Source: Zhengitettix transpicula
Lineage: Eukaryota; Arthropoda; Insecta; Orthoptera; Tetrigidae
NCBI GenBank assembly: GCA_037074705.1
Contig: JAYJMR010000032.1
Location: forward strand, 186,001-250,000
Direction of reading: 5' to 3'
DNA length: 64,000 nt
Of the stretch, positions 27,411-39,550 are shown in pieces. The position numbers and the translations under genes are program-made. Position 1 is the first letter of the stretch. Every line of letters begins with the position of its first letter. Under the pieces are notes generated by a model that saw only the letters and a program-made list of their open reading frames with translations, was not told the DNA's origin and ran no database searches.

Positions 27411-30400
27411 TGTAACCGCACACAGTGTCCCCGCACTCCGTGTCCCTGCACACAGTGTCCCCGCACACAGTGTCCCCGCACACAGTGTCCCCGCACACAG
27501 TGTCCCTGCACACAGTGTCCCTGCACTCAGTGTCCCCGCACACAGTGTCCCCGCACACAGTGTCCCCGAACACAGTGTTCCCGCACACAGTGTCCCCGCA
27601 CACAGTGTCCCCGCACTCCGTGTCCCCGCACTCCGTGTCCCTGCACACAGTGTCCCCGCACACAGTGTCCCCGCACACAGTGTCCCCGCACAGAGTGTCC
27701 CTGCACACAGTGTCCCCGCACACAGTGTCCCCGCACACAGTGTCCCCGCACACAGTGTCCCCGCACACAGTGTCCCCGCACACAGTGTCCCTGCACACAG
27801 TGTCCCCGCACACAGTGTCCCCGCACTACGTGTCCCCGCACACAGTGTCCCTGCACACAGTGTCCCCGCACTCAGTGTCCCCGCTATCCGTGTCCCCGCA
27901 CTCCGTGTCCCCGCACTCCGTGTCCCCGCACACAGTGTACCCGCACACAGTGTCCCCGCACTCAGTGTCCCCGCACACAGTGTCCCCGCACACAGTGTCC
28001 CCACTCTCCGTGTCCCCGCACTCCGTGTCTCCGCACACAGTGTCCCCGCACACAGTGTCCCCGCACACAGTGTCCCCGCACACAGTGTCCCCGCACTCCG
28101 TGTCCCCGCACTCCGTGTCCCTGCACTCCGTGTCCCTGCACACAGTGTCCCCGCACTCAGTGTCCCCGCACTCCGTGTCCCTGCACACAGTGTCCCTGCA
28201 CACAGTGTCCCCGCACACAGTGTCCCCGCACACAGTGTCCCCGCACTCCGTGTCCCCGCACTCCGTTTCCCCGCACTCCGTGTCCCCGCACAAAGTGTCC
28301 CTGCACACAGTGTCCCCGCACACAGTGTCCCCGCACTCCGTGTCCCCGCACACAGTGTCCCCGCACACAGTGTCTCTGCACACAGTGTCCCTGCACACAG
28401 TGTCCCCGCACACAGTGTCCCCGCACACAGTGTCCCCGCACACAGTGTCCCCGCACACAGTGTCCCCGCTCCCCGTGTTCCCGCACTCCGTCTCTCCACA
28501 CACAGTGTCCCCGCACTCCGTGTCCCTGCACACAGTGTCCCCGCACACAGTGTCCCCGCACTCCGTGTCCCCGCACACAGTGTCCCCGCACACAGTGTCT
28601 CTGCACACAGTGTCCCTGCACACAGTGTCCCCGCACACAGTGTCCCCGCACACAGTGTCCCCGCACACAGTGTCCCCGCACACAGTGTCCCCGCTCTCCG
28701 TGTTCCCGCACTCCGTCTCTCCACACACAGTGTCCCCGCACACAGTGTCCCCGCACACAGTGTCCCCGCACACAGTGTCCTCGCATTCCGTGTCCCCGCA
28801 CTCCGTGTCCCCGCACACAGTGTCCCTGCACACAGTGTCCCCGCACACAGTGTCCCCGCACACAGTGTCCCCGCACACAGTGTCTCCGCACACAGTGTTT
28901 CGGCACACAGTGTCCCCGCACACAGTGTATCCGCTCTCCGTGTCCCCGCACTCCGTGTCTCCGAACACAGTGTCCCCGCACACAGTGTCCCCGCACACAG
29001 TGTCCCCGCACACAGTGTCCACGCACACAGTGTCCCTGCACACAGTGTCCCTGCACACAGTGTCCCCGCACACAGTGTCCCCGCACACAGTGTCCCCGCA
29101 CACAGTGTCCCCGCACACAGTGTGCCCGCATTCCGTGTCCCCGCACACAGTGTCCCCGCACACAGTGTCCCCGCACTCCGTGTCCCTGCACACAGTGTCC
29201 CCGCACACAGTGTCCCCGCACACAGTGTCCCCGCACACAGTGTCCCCGCACACAGTGTCCCCGCACACAGTGTCCCCGCACACAGTGTCCCCGCACTCCG
29301 TGTCCCTGCACACAGTGTCCCTGCACAGAGTGTCCCCGCACTCCGTGTCCCCGCACAGAGTGTCCCCGCACACAGTGTCCCCGCACACAGTGTCCCCGCA
29401 CTCCGTGTCTTCGCACTCCGTGTTCCCGCACACCGTGTCCCTGCACACAGTGTCCCCGCACACAGTGTCCCCGCACTCCGTGTCCCCGCACACAGTGTCC
29501 CTGCACACAGTGTCCCCGCACACAGTGTCCGCGCACTCAGTGTCCCCGCACACAGTGTCCCCGCACACAGTGTCTCCGCACTCCGTGTCTCCGCACTCCG
29601 TGTCCCCGCACTCCGTGTCCCCGCACACAGTGTCCCCGCACAGTGTCTCTGCACACAGTGTCCCCGCACACAGTGTCCCCGCACACAGTGTCCCCGCACA
29701 CAGTGTCCCCGCACACAGTGTCCCCGCACACAGTGTCCCCGCTCTCCGTGTTCCCGCACTCCGTGTCTCCGCACACAGTGTCCCCGCACACAGTGTCCCC
29801 GCACACAGTGTCCCCGCACACAGTGTCCCCGCACACAGTGTCCCCGCACACAGTGTCCCCGCTCTCCGTGTCCCCGCACTCCGTGTCTCCGCACACAGTG
29901 TCCCCGCACACAGTGTCCCCGCACACAGTGTCCCCGCACACAGTGTCCCCGCATTCCGTGTCCCTGCACTCCGTGTCCCCGCACACAGTGTCCCTGCACA
30001 CAGTGTCCCCGCACACAGTGTCCCCGCACACAGTGTCTCCGCACACATTGTCCCGGCACACAGTGTCCCCGCACACAGTGTCCCCGCTCTCCGTGTCCCC
30101 GCACTCCGTGTCTCCGCACACAGTGTCCCCGCACACAGTGTCCCCGCACACAGTGTCCCCGCACTCCGTGTCCCTGCACACAGTGTCCCCGCACACAGTG
30201 TCCCCGCACACAGTGTCCCCGCACACAGTGTCCCTGCACACAGTGTCCCTGCACACAGTGTCCCCGCACACAGTGTCCCCGCACACAGTGTCCCCGCACA
30301 CAGTGTCCCCGAACACAGTGTTCCCGCACACAGTGTCCCCGCACTCCGTGTCCCCGCACTCCGTGTCCCTGCACACAGTGTCCCCGCACACAGTGTCCCC

Positions 30401-33400
30401 GCACACAGTGTCCCCGCACTCCGTGTCCCCGCACACAGTGTCCCTGCACACAGTGTCCCCGCACACAGTGTCCCCGCACACAGTGTCTCCGCACACATTG
30501 TCCCGAATCACAGTGTCCCCGCACACAGTGTCCCCGCTCTCCGTGTCCCCGCACTCCATGTCTCCGCACACAGTGTACCCGCACACAGTGTAACCGCACA
30601 CAGTGTCCCCGCACTCCGTGTCCGTGCACACAGTGTCCCCGCACACAGTGTCCCCGCACACAGTGTCCCCGCACACAGTGTCCCTGCACACAGTGTCCCC
30701 GCACACAGTGTCCCCGCACACAGTGTCCCCGAACACAGTGTTCCCGCACACAGTGTCCCCGCACACAGTGTCCCCGCACTCCGTGTCCCCGCACTCCGTG
30801 TCCCTGCACACAGTGTCCCCGCACACAGTGTCCCCGCACACAGTGTCCCCGCACACAGTGTCCCTGCACACAGTGTCCCCGCACACAGTGTCCCCGCACA
30901 CAGTGTCCCCGCACACAGTGTCCCCGCACACAGTGTCCCCGCACACAGTGTCCCTGCACACAGTGTCCCCGCACACAGTGTTTCCGCACTACGTGTCCCC
31001 GCACACAGTGTCCCTGCACACAGTGTCCCCGCACTCAGTGTCCCCGCTATCCGTGTCCCCGCACTCCGTGTCCCCGCACTCCGTGTCCCCGCACACAGTG
31101 TACCCGCACACAGTGTCCCCGCACTCAGTGTCCCCGCACACAGTGTCCCCGCACACAGTGTCCCCACTCTCCGTGTCCCCGCACTCCGTGTCTCCGCACA
31201 CAGTGTCCCCGCACACAGTGTCCCCGCACACAGTGTCCCCGCACACAGTGTCCCCGCACTCCGTGTCCCCGCACTCCGTGTCCCTGCACTCCGTGTCCCT
31301 GCACACAGTGTCCCCGCACTCAGTGTCCCCGCACTCCGTGTCCCTGCACACAGTGTCCCTGCACACAGTGTCCCCGCACACAGTGTCCCCGCACACAGTG
31401 TCCCCGCACTCCGTGTCCCCGCACTCCGTTTCCCCGCACTCCGTGTCCCCGCACAAAGTGTCCCTGCACACAGTGTCCCCGCACACAGTGTCCCCGCACT
31501 CCGTGTCCCCGCACACAGTGTCCCCGCACACAGTGTCTCTGCACACAGTGTCCTTGCACACAGTGTCCCCGCACACAGTGTCCCCGCACACAGTGTCCCC
31601 GCACACAGTGTCCCCGCACACAGTGTCCCCGCACACAGTGTCCCCGCTCCCCGTGTTCCCGCACTCCGTCTCTCCACACACAGTGTCCCCGCACTCCGTG
31701 TCCCTGCACACAGTGTCCCCGCACACAGTGTCCCCGCACTCCGTGTCCCCGCACACAGTGTCCCCGCACACAGTGTCTCTGCACACAGTGTCCCTGCACA
31801 CAGTGTCCCCGCACACAGTGTCCCCGCACACAGTGTCCCCGCACACAGTGTCCCCGCACACAGTGTCCCCGCTCTCCGTGTTCCCGCACTCCGTCTCTCC
31901 ACACACAGTGTCCCCGCACACAGTGTCCCCGCACACAGTGTCCCCGCACACAGTGTCCTCGCATTCCGTGTCCCCGCACTCCGTGTCCCCACACACAGTG
32001 TCCCTGCACACAGTGTCCCCGCACACAGTGTCCCCGCACACAGTGTCCCCGCACACAGTGTCTCCGCACACAGTGTTTCGGCACACAGTGTCCCCGCACA
32101 CAGTGTATCCGCTCTCCGTGTCCCCGCACTCCGTGTCTCCGCACACAGTGTCCCCGCACACAGTGTCCCCGCACACAGTGTCCCCGCACACAGTGTCCAC
32201 GCACACAGTGTCCCTGCACACAGTGTCCCTGCACACAGTGTCCCCGCACACAGTGTCCCCGCACACAGTGTCCCCGCACACAGTGTCCCCGCACACAGTG
32301 TCCCCGCACACAGTGTCCCCGCACACAGTGTCCCCGCACACAGTGTGCCCGCATTCCTTGTCCCCGCACACAGTGTCCCCGCACACAGTGTCCCCGCACT
32401 CCGTGTCCCTGCACACAGTGTCCCCGCACACAGTGTCCCCGCACACAGTGTCCCCGCACACAGTGTCCCCGCACACAGTGTCCCCGCACACAGTGTCCCC
32501 GCACACAGTGTCCCCGCACACAGTGTCCCCGCACTCCGTGTCCCTGCACACAGTGTCCCTGCACAGAGTGTCCCCGCACTCCGTGTCCCCGCACAGAGTG
32601 TCCCCGCACACAGTGGCCCCGCACACAGTGTCCCCGCACTCCGTGTCTTCGCACTCCGTGTTCCCGCACACAGTGTCCCTGCACACAGTGTCCCCGCACA
32701 CAGTGTCCCCGCACTCCGTGTCCCCGCACACAGTGTCCCTGCACACAGTGTCCCCGCACACAGTGTCCGCGCACTCAGTGTCCCCGCACACAGTGTCCCC
32801 GCACACAGTGTCCCCGCACTCCGTGTCTCCGCACTCCGTGTCCCCGCACTCCGTGTCCCCGCACACAGTGTCCCCGCACAGTGTCTCTGCACACAGTGTC
32901 CCCGCACACAGTGTCCCCGCACACAGTGTCCCCGCACACAGTGTCCCCGCACACAGTGTCCCCGCACACAGTGTCCCCGCTCTCCGTGTTCCCGCACTCC
33001 GTGTCTCCGCACACAGTGTCCCCGCACACAGTGTCCCCGCACACAGTGTCCTCGCACACAGTGTCCCCGCATTCCGTGTCCCCGCACTCCGTGTCCCCGC
33101 ACACAGTGTCCCTGCACACAGTGTCCCCGCACACAGTGTCCCCGCACACAGTGTCCCCGCACACAGTGTCTCCGCACACAGTGTCCCGGCACACAGTGTC
33201 CCCGCACACAGTGTATCCGCTCTCCGTGTCCCCGCACTCCGTGTCTCCGCACACAGTGTCCCCGCACACAGTGTCCCCGCACACAGTGTCCCCGCACTCC
33301 GTGTCCCTGCACACAGTGTTCACGCACACAGTGTCCCCGCACACAGTGTCCCCGCACACAGTGTCCACGCGCACAGTGTCCCTGCACACAGTGTCCCTGC

Positions 33401-36400
33401 ACACAGTGTCCCCGCACACAGTGTCCCCGCACACAGTGTTCCCGCACACAGTGTCCCCGCACACAGTGTCCCCGCACACAGTGTCCCCGCACACAGTGTC
33501 CCCGCACACAGTGTGCCCGCATTCCGTGTCCCCGCACACAGTGTCCCCGCACACAGTGTCCCCGCACACAGTGTCCCTGCACACAGTGTCCCTGCACACA
33601 GTGTCCCTGCACAAAGTGTCCCCGCACACAGTGTCCCCGCAAACAGTGTCCGCGCACACAGTGTCCCCGCTTACAGTGTCCCTGCACACAGTGTCCCTGC
33701 ACACAGTGTCCCTGCACACAGTGTCCCCGCACTCCGTGTCCCTGCAAACAGTGTCCCTGCACACAGTGTCCCTGCACACAGTGTCCCCGCACACAGTGTC
33801 CCCGCACACAGTGTCCCAGCACACAGTGTCCCCGCACACAGTGTCCCCGCACACAGTGTTCCCGCACACAGTGTCCCCGCACACAGTGTCCCCGCATTCC
33901 GTGTCCCCGCACACAGTGTCCGCACTCCGTGTCCCCGCACTCCGTGTCCCCGCACAAAGGTGTCCCCGCACACAGTGTCCCCGCACACAGTGTCCCTGCA
34001 CACAGTGTCCCTGCACACAGTGTCCCCGCACACAGTGTCCCCGCACACAGTGTCCCCGCTCTCCGTGTCCCCGTACTCCGTGTCTCCGCACACAGTGTCC
34101 CCGCACACAGTGTCCCCGCACACAGTGTCCCCGCATTCCGTGTCCCCGCACTCCGTGTCCCCGCACACAGTGTCCCTGCACACAGTGTCCCCGCACACAG
34201 TGTCCCCGCACACAGTGTCTCCGCACACATTGTCCCGGCACACAGTGTCCCCACACACAGTGTCCCCGCTCTCCGTGTCCCCGCACTCCGTGTCTCCGCA
34301 CACAGTGTCCCCGCACACAGTGTCCCCGCACACAGTGTCCCCGCACTCCGTGTCCCTGCACACAGTGTCCCCGCACACAGTGTCCCCGCACATAGTGTCC
34401 CCGCACACAGTGTCCCTGCACACAGTGTCCTGCACACAGTGTCCCCGCACACAGTGTCCCCGCACACAGTGTCCCCGCACACAGTGTCCCCGAACACAGT
34501 GTTTCCGCACACAGTGTCTCCGCACTCCGTGTCCCCGCACTCCGTGTCCCTGCACACAGTGTCCCCGCACACAGTGTCCCCGCACACAGTGTCCCCGCAC
34601 ACAGTGTCCCCGCTTACAGTGTCCCTGCACACAGTGTCCCTGCACACAATGTCCCTGCACACAGTGTCCTCGCACTCCGAGTCCCTGCACACAGTGTCCC
34701 TGCACACAGTGTCCCTGCACACAGTGTCCCCGCACACAGTGTCCCCGCACACAGTGTCCCAGCACACAGTGTCCCCGCACACAGTGTCCCCGCACACAGT
34801 GTCCCCGCACACAGTGTCCCCGCACACAGTGTCCCCGCATTCCGTGTCCCCGCACACAGTGTCCGCACTCCGTGTCCCCGCACTCCGTGTCCCCGCACAA
34901 AGGTGTCCCCGCACACAGTGTCCCCGCACACAGTGTCCCTGCACACAGTGTCCCCGCACACAGTGTCCCCGCACACAGTGTCCCCGCACACAGTGTCCCC
35001 GCACACAGTGTCCCCGCACACAGTGTCTCCGCACTCCGTGTCCCTGCACACAGTGTCCCTGCACACAGTGTCCCTGCACACAGTGTCCCCGCACACAGTG
35101 TTCCCGCACACAGTGTTCCCGCACACAGTGTCCCCGCACACAGTGTCCCCGCACACAGTGTCCCCGCACACAGTGTGCCCGCATTCCGTGTCCCCGCACA
35201 CAACGTCCCCGCACACAGTGTCCCCGCACACAGTGTCCCTGCACAAAGTGTCCCTGCACACAGTGTCCCTGCACAAAGTGTCCCCGCACACAGTGTCCCC
35301 GCAAACAGTGTCCCCGCACACAGTGTCCCCGCTTACAGTGTCCCTGCACACAGTGTCCCTGCACACAGTGTCCCTGCACACAGTGTCCCCGCACTCCGTG
35401 TCCCTGCACACAGTGTCCCTGCACACAGTGTCCCCGCACACAGTGTCCCCGCACACAGTGTCCCAGCACACAGTGTCCCCGCACACAGTGTCCCCGCACA
35501 CAGTGTCCCCGCACACAGTGTCCCCGCATTCCGTGTCCCCGCACACAGTGTCCGCACTCCGTGTCCCCGCACTCCGTGTCCCCGCACAAAGGTGTCCCCG
35601 CACACAGTGTCCCCGCACACAGTGTCCCTGCACACAGTGTCCCTGCACACAGTGTCCCCGCACACAGTGTCCCCGCACACAGTGTCCCCGCTCTCCGTGT
35701 CCCCGCACTCCGTGTCTCCGCACACAGTGTCCCCGCACACAGTGTCCCCGCACACAGTGTCCCCGCACACAGTGTCCCCGCACTCCGTGTCCCTGCACAC
35801 AGTGTCCCCGCACACAGTGTCGCCGCACACAGTGTCCCCGCACACAGTGTCCCCGCACACAGTGTCCCCGCACACAGTGTCCCCGCACACAGTGTCCCTG
35901 CACTCCGTGTTCCTGCACACAGTGTCCCTGCACAGAGTGTCCCCGCACTCCGTGTCCCCGCACAGAGTGTCCCCGCACACAGTGTCCCCGCACACAGTGT
36001 CCCCGCACTCCGTGTCTTCGCACTCCGTGTTCCCGCACACAGTGTCCCTGCTCACAGTGTCCCCGCACACAGTGTCCCCGCACTCCGTGTCCCCGCACAC
36101 AGTGTCCCTGCACACAGTGTCCCCGCACACAGTGTCCGCGCACTCAGTGTCCCCGCACACAGTGTCCCCGCACACAGTGTCCCCGCACTCCGTGTCTCCG
36201 CACTCCGTGTCCCCGCACTCCGTGTCCCCGCACACAGTGTCCCCGCACAGTGTCTCTGCACACAGTGTCCCCGCACACAGTGTCCCCGCACACAGTGTCC
36301 CCGCACACAGTGTCCCCGCACACAGTGTCCCCGCACACAGTGTCCCCGCTCTCCGTGTTCCCGCACTCCGTGTCTCCGCACACAGTGTCCCCGCACACAG

Positions 36401-39400
36401 TGTCCCCGCACACAGTGTCCTCGCACACAGTGTCCCCGCATTTCGTGTCCCCGCACTCCGTGTCCCCGCACACAGTGTCCCTGCACACAGTGTCCCCGCA
36501 CACTGTGTCCCCGCACACAGTGTCCACGCGCACAGTGTCCCTGCACACAGTGTCCCTGCACACAGTGTCCCCGCACACAGTGTCCCCGCACACAGTGTTC
36601 CCGCACACAGTGTCCCCGCACACAGTGTCCCCGCACACAGTGTCCCCGCACACAGTGTCCCCGCACACAGTGTGCCCGCATTCCGTGTCCCCGCACACAG
36701 TGTCCCCGCACACAGTGTCCCCGCACACAGTGTCCCTGCACACAGTGTCCCTGCACACAGTGTCCCTGCACAAAGTGTCCCCGCACACAGTGTCCCCGCA
36801 AACAGTGTCCGCGCACACAGTGTCCCCGCTTACAGTGTCCCTGCACACAGTGTCCCTGCACACAGTGTCCCTGCACACAGTGTCCCCGCACTCCGTGTCC
36901 CTGCAAACAGTGTCCCTGCACACAGTGTCCCTGCACACAGTGTCCCCGCACACAGTGTCCCCGCACACAGTGTCCCAGCACACAGTGTCCCCGCACACAG
37001 TGTCCCCGCACACAGTGTCCCCGCACACAGTGTCCCCGCACACAGTGTCCCCGCATTCCGTGTCCCCGCACACAGTGTCCGCACTCCGTGTCCCCGCACT
37101 CCGTGTCCCCGCACAAAGGTGTCCCCGCACACAGTGTCCCCGCACACAGTGTCCCTGCACACAGTGTCCCTGCACACAGTGTCCCCGCACACAGTGTCCC
37201 CGCACACAGTGTCCCCGCTCTCCGTGTCCCCGCACTCCGTGTCTCCGCACACAGTGTCCCCGCACACAGTGTCCCCGCACACAGTGTCCCCGCATTCCGT
37301 GTCCCCGCACTCCGTGTCCCCGCACACAGTGTCCCTGCACACAGTGTCCCCGCACACAGTGTCCCCGCACACAGTGTCTCCGCACACATTGTCCCGGCAC
37401 ACAGTGTCCCCGCACACAGTGTCCCCGCTCTCCGTGTCCCCGCACTCCGTGTCTCCGCACACAGTGTCCCCGCACACAGTGTCCCCGCACACAGTGTCCC
37501 CGCACTCCGTGTCCCTGCACACAGTGTCCCCGCACACAGTGTCCCCGCACACAGTGTCCCCGCACACAGTGTCCCTGCACACAGTGTCCTGCACACAGTG
37601 TCCCCGCACACAGTGTCCCCGCACACAGTGTCCCCGCACACAGTGTCCCCGAACACAGTGTTCCCGCACACAGTGTCCCCGCACTCCGTGTCCCCGCACT
37701 CCGTGTCCATGCACACAGTGTCCCCGCACACAGTGTCCCCGCACACAGTGTCCCCGCACACAGTGTCCCTGCACACAGTGTCCCTGCACACAGTGTCCCT
37801 GCACACAGTGTCCCCGCACTCCGTGTCTCTGCACACAGTGTCCCTGCACACAGTGTCCCTGCACACAGTGTCCCCGCACACAGTGTCCCCGCACACAGTG
37901 TCCCAGCACACAGTGTCCCCGCACACAGTGTCCCCGCACACAGTGTCCCCGCACACAGTGTCCCCGCACACAGTGTCCCCGCATTCCGTGTCCCCGCACA
38001 CAGTGTCCGCACTCCGTGTCCCCGCACTCCGTGTCCCCGCACAAAGGTGTCCCCGCACACAGTGTCCCCGCACACAGTGTCCCTGCACACAGTGTCCCCG
38101 CACACAGTGTCCCCGCACACAGTGTCCCCGCACACAGTGTCCCCGCACACAGTGTCTCCGCACTCCGTGTCCCTGCACACAGTGTCCCTGCACACAGTGT
38201 CCCTGCACACAGTGTCCCCGCACACAGTGTTCCCGCACACAGTGTTCCCGCACACAGTGTCCCCGCACACAGTGTCCCCGCACACAGTGTCCCCGCACAC
38301 AGTGTCCCCGCACACAGTGTGCCCGCATTCCGTGTCCCCGCACACAACGTCCCCGCACACAGTGTCCCCGCACACAGTGTCCCTGCACAAAGTGTCCCTG
38401 CACACAGTGTCCCTGCACAAAGTGTCCCCGCACACAGTGTCCCCGCAAACAGTGTCCCCGCACACAGTGTCCCCGCTTACAGTGTCCCTGCACACAGTGT
38501 CCCTGCACACAGTGTCCCTGCACACAGTGTCCCCGCACTCCGTGTCCCTGCACACAGTGTCCCTGCACACAGTGTCCCCGCACACAGTGTCCCCGCACAC
38601 AGTGTCCCAGCACACAGTGTCCCCGCACACAGTGTCCCCGCACACAGTGTCCCCGCACACAGTGTCCCCGCATTCCGTGTCCCCGCACACAGTGTCCGCA
38701 CTCCGTGTCCCCGCACTCCGTGTCCCCGCACAAAGGTGTCCCCGCACACAGTGTCCCCGCACACAGTGTCCCTGCACACAGTGTCCCGCACACAGTGTCC
38801 CCGCACACAGTGTCCCCGCACACAGTGTCCCCGCTCTCCGTGTCCCCGCACTCCGTGTCTCCGCACACAGTGTCCCCGCACACAGTGTCCCCGCACACAG
38901 TGTCCCCGCATTCCGTGTCCCCGCACTCCGTGTCCCCGCACACAGTGTCCCTGCACACAGTGTCCCCGCACACAGTGTCCCCGCACACAGTGTCTCCGCA
39001 CACATTGTCCCGGCACACAGTGTCCCCGCACACAGTGTCCCCGCTCTCCGTGTCCCCGCACTCCGTGTCTCCGCACACAGTGTCCCCGCACACAGTGTCC
39101 CCGCACACAGTGTCCCCGCACTCCGTGTCCCTGCACACAGTGTCCCCGCACACAGTGTCCCCGCACACAGTGTCCCCGCACACAGTGTACCTGCACACAG
39201 TGTCCCTGCACACAGTGTCCCCGCACACAGTGTCCCCGCACACAGTGTCCCCGCACACAGTGTCCCCGAACACAGTGTTCCCGCACACAGTGTCCCCGCA
39301 CTCCGTGTCCCCGCACTCCGTGTCCCTGCACACAGTGTCCCCGCACACAGTGTCCCCGCACACAGTGTCCCCGCACTCCGTGTCCCCGCACACAGTGTCC

Positions 39401-39550
39401 CTGCACACAGTGTCCCCGCACACAGTGTCCCCGCACACAGTGTCTCCGCACACATTGTCCCGGCACACAGTGTCCCCGCACACAGTGTCCCCGCTCTCCG
39501 TGTCCCCGCACACAGTGTACCCGCACACAGTGTACCCGCACACAGTGTAA
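27411..39550. repeat. Higher-order repeat of about 3.16 kb, four tandem copies
   Basis: Several rare variants recur about 3.16 kb apart. A unit containing TGTAACCG lies at 27413, 30591 (3,178 later) and 39548. CACTACGTG lies at 27827 and 30990 (3,163), and CTCCGTTTCC at 28263 and 31426 (3,163). The AAAGG landmarks 33956, 34899 and 35588 recur at 37115, 38043 and 38732 (3,159, 3,144 and 3,144), and a one-base-short unit GTGTCCTGC recurs at 34428 and 37587 (3,159). Differences between periods are multiples of 15, meaning whole units gained or lost. A deletion of 14 units (210 bp) is visible near 36.5 kb relative to the preceding copy. Copies are less alike than in the 5,916 bp duplication. Confidence 0.85.

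Larger units (their letters stand above)
6306..36258. repeat. Second indel landmark (short CACAGTGTCTCTG unit), 8 copies
   Basis: A unit two bases short, CACAGTGTCTCTG (AACAG at the first two copies), follows a run of CACTCC-class units. It begins at 6306, 8550, 14074, 19990, 23675, 29639, 32877 and 36246. The pairs 6306/8550 and 14074/19990 are separated by exactly 2,244 and 5,916 bases, the same periods shown by the AAAGG landmark, so it independently supports the segmental duplications. The last three spacings (3,238 and 3,369) track the roughly 3.2 kb higher-order unit plus insertions or deletions of whole 15 bp units. Confidence 0.88.
1182..38736. repeat. Recurrent indel landmark (AAAGG unit), 30 copies
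   Basis: A unit two bases short (CACACAGTGTCCG) is followed by CACTCCGTGTCCCCG, another CACTCC unit and a unit one base long (CACAAAGGTGTCCCCG). The AAAGG begins at 1182, 1556, 2095, 2904, 4433, 6995, 7472, 9239, 9716, 10793, 11497, 13551, 14778, 15347, 16709, 17413, 19467, 20694, 21263, 22042, 24724, 25263, 25907, 26581, 33956, 34899, 35588, 37115, 38043 and 38732. The complex changes phase by a net one base and must descend from one event later copied by amplification. It is the best internal marker of higher-order structure. I found none from 26.6 to 33.9 kb or after 38.8 kb. Confidence 0.93.
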
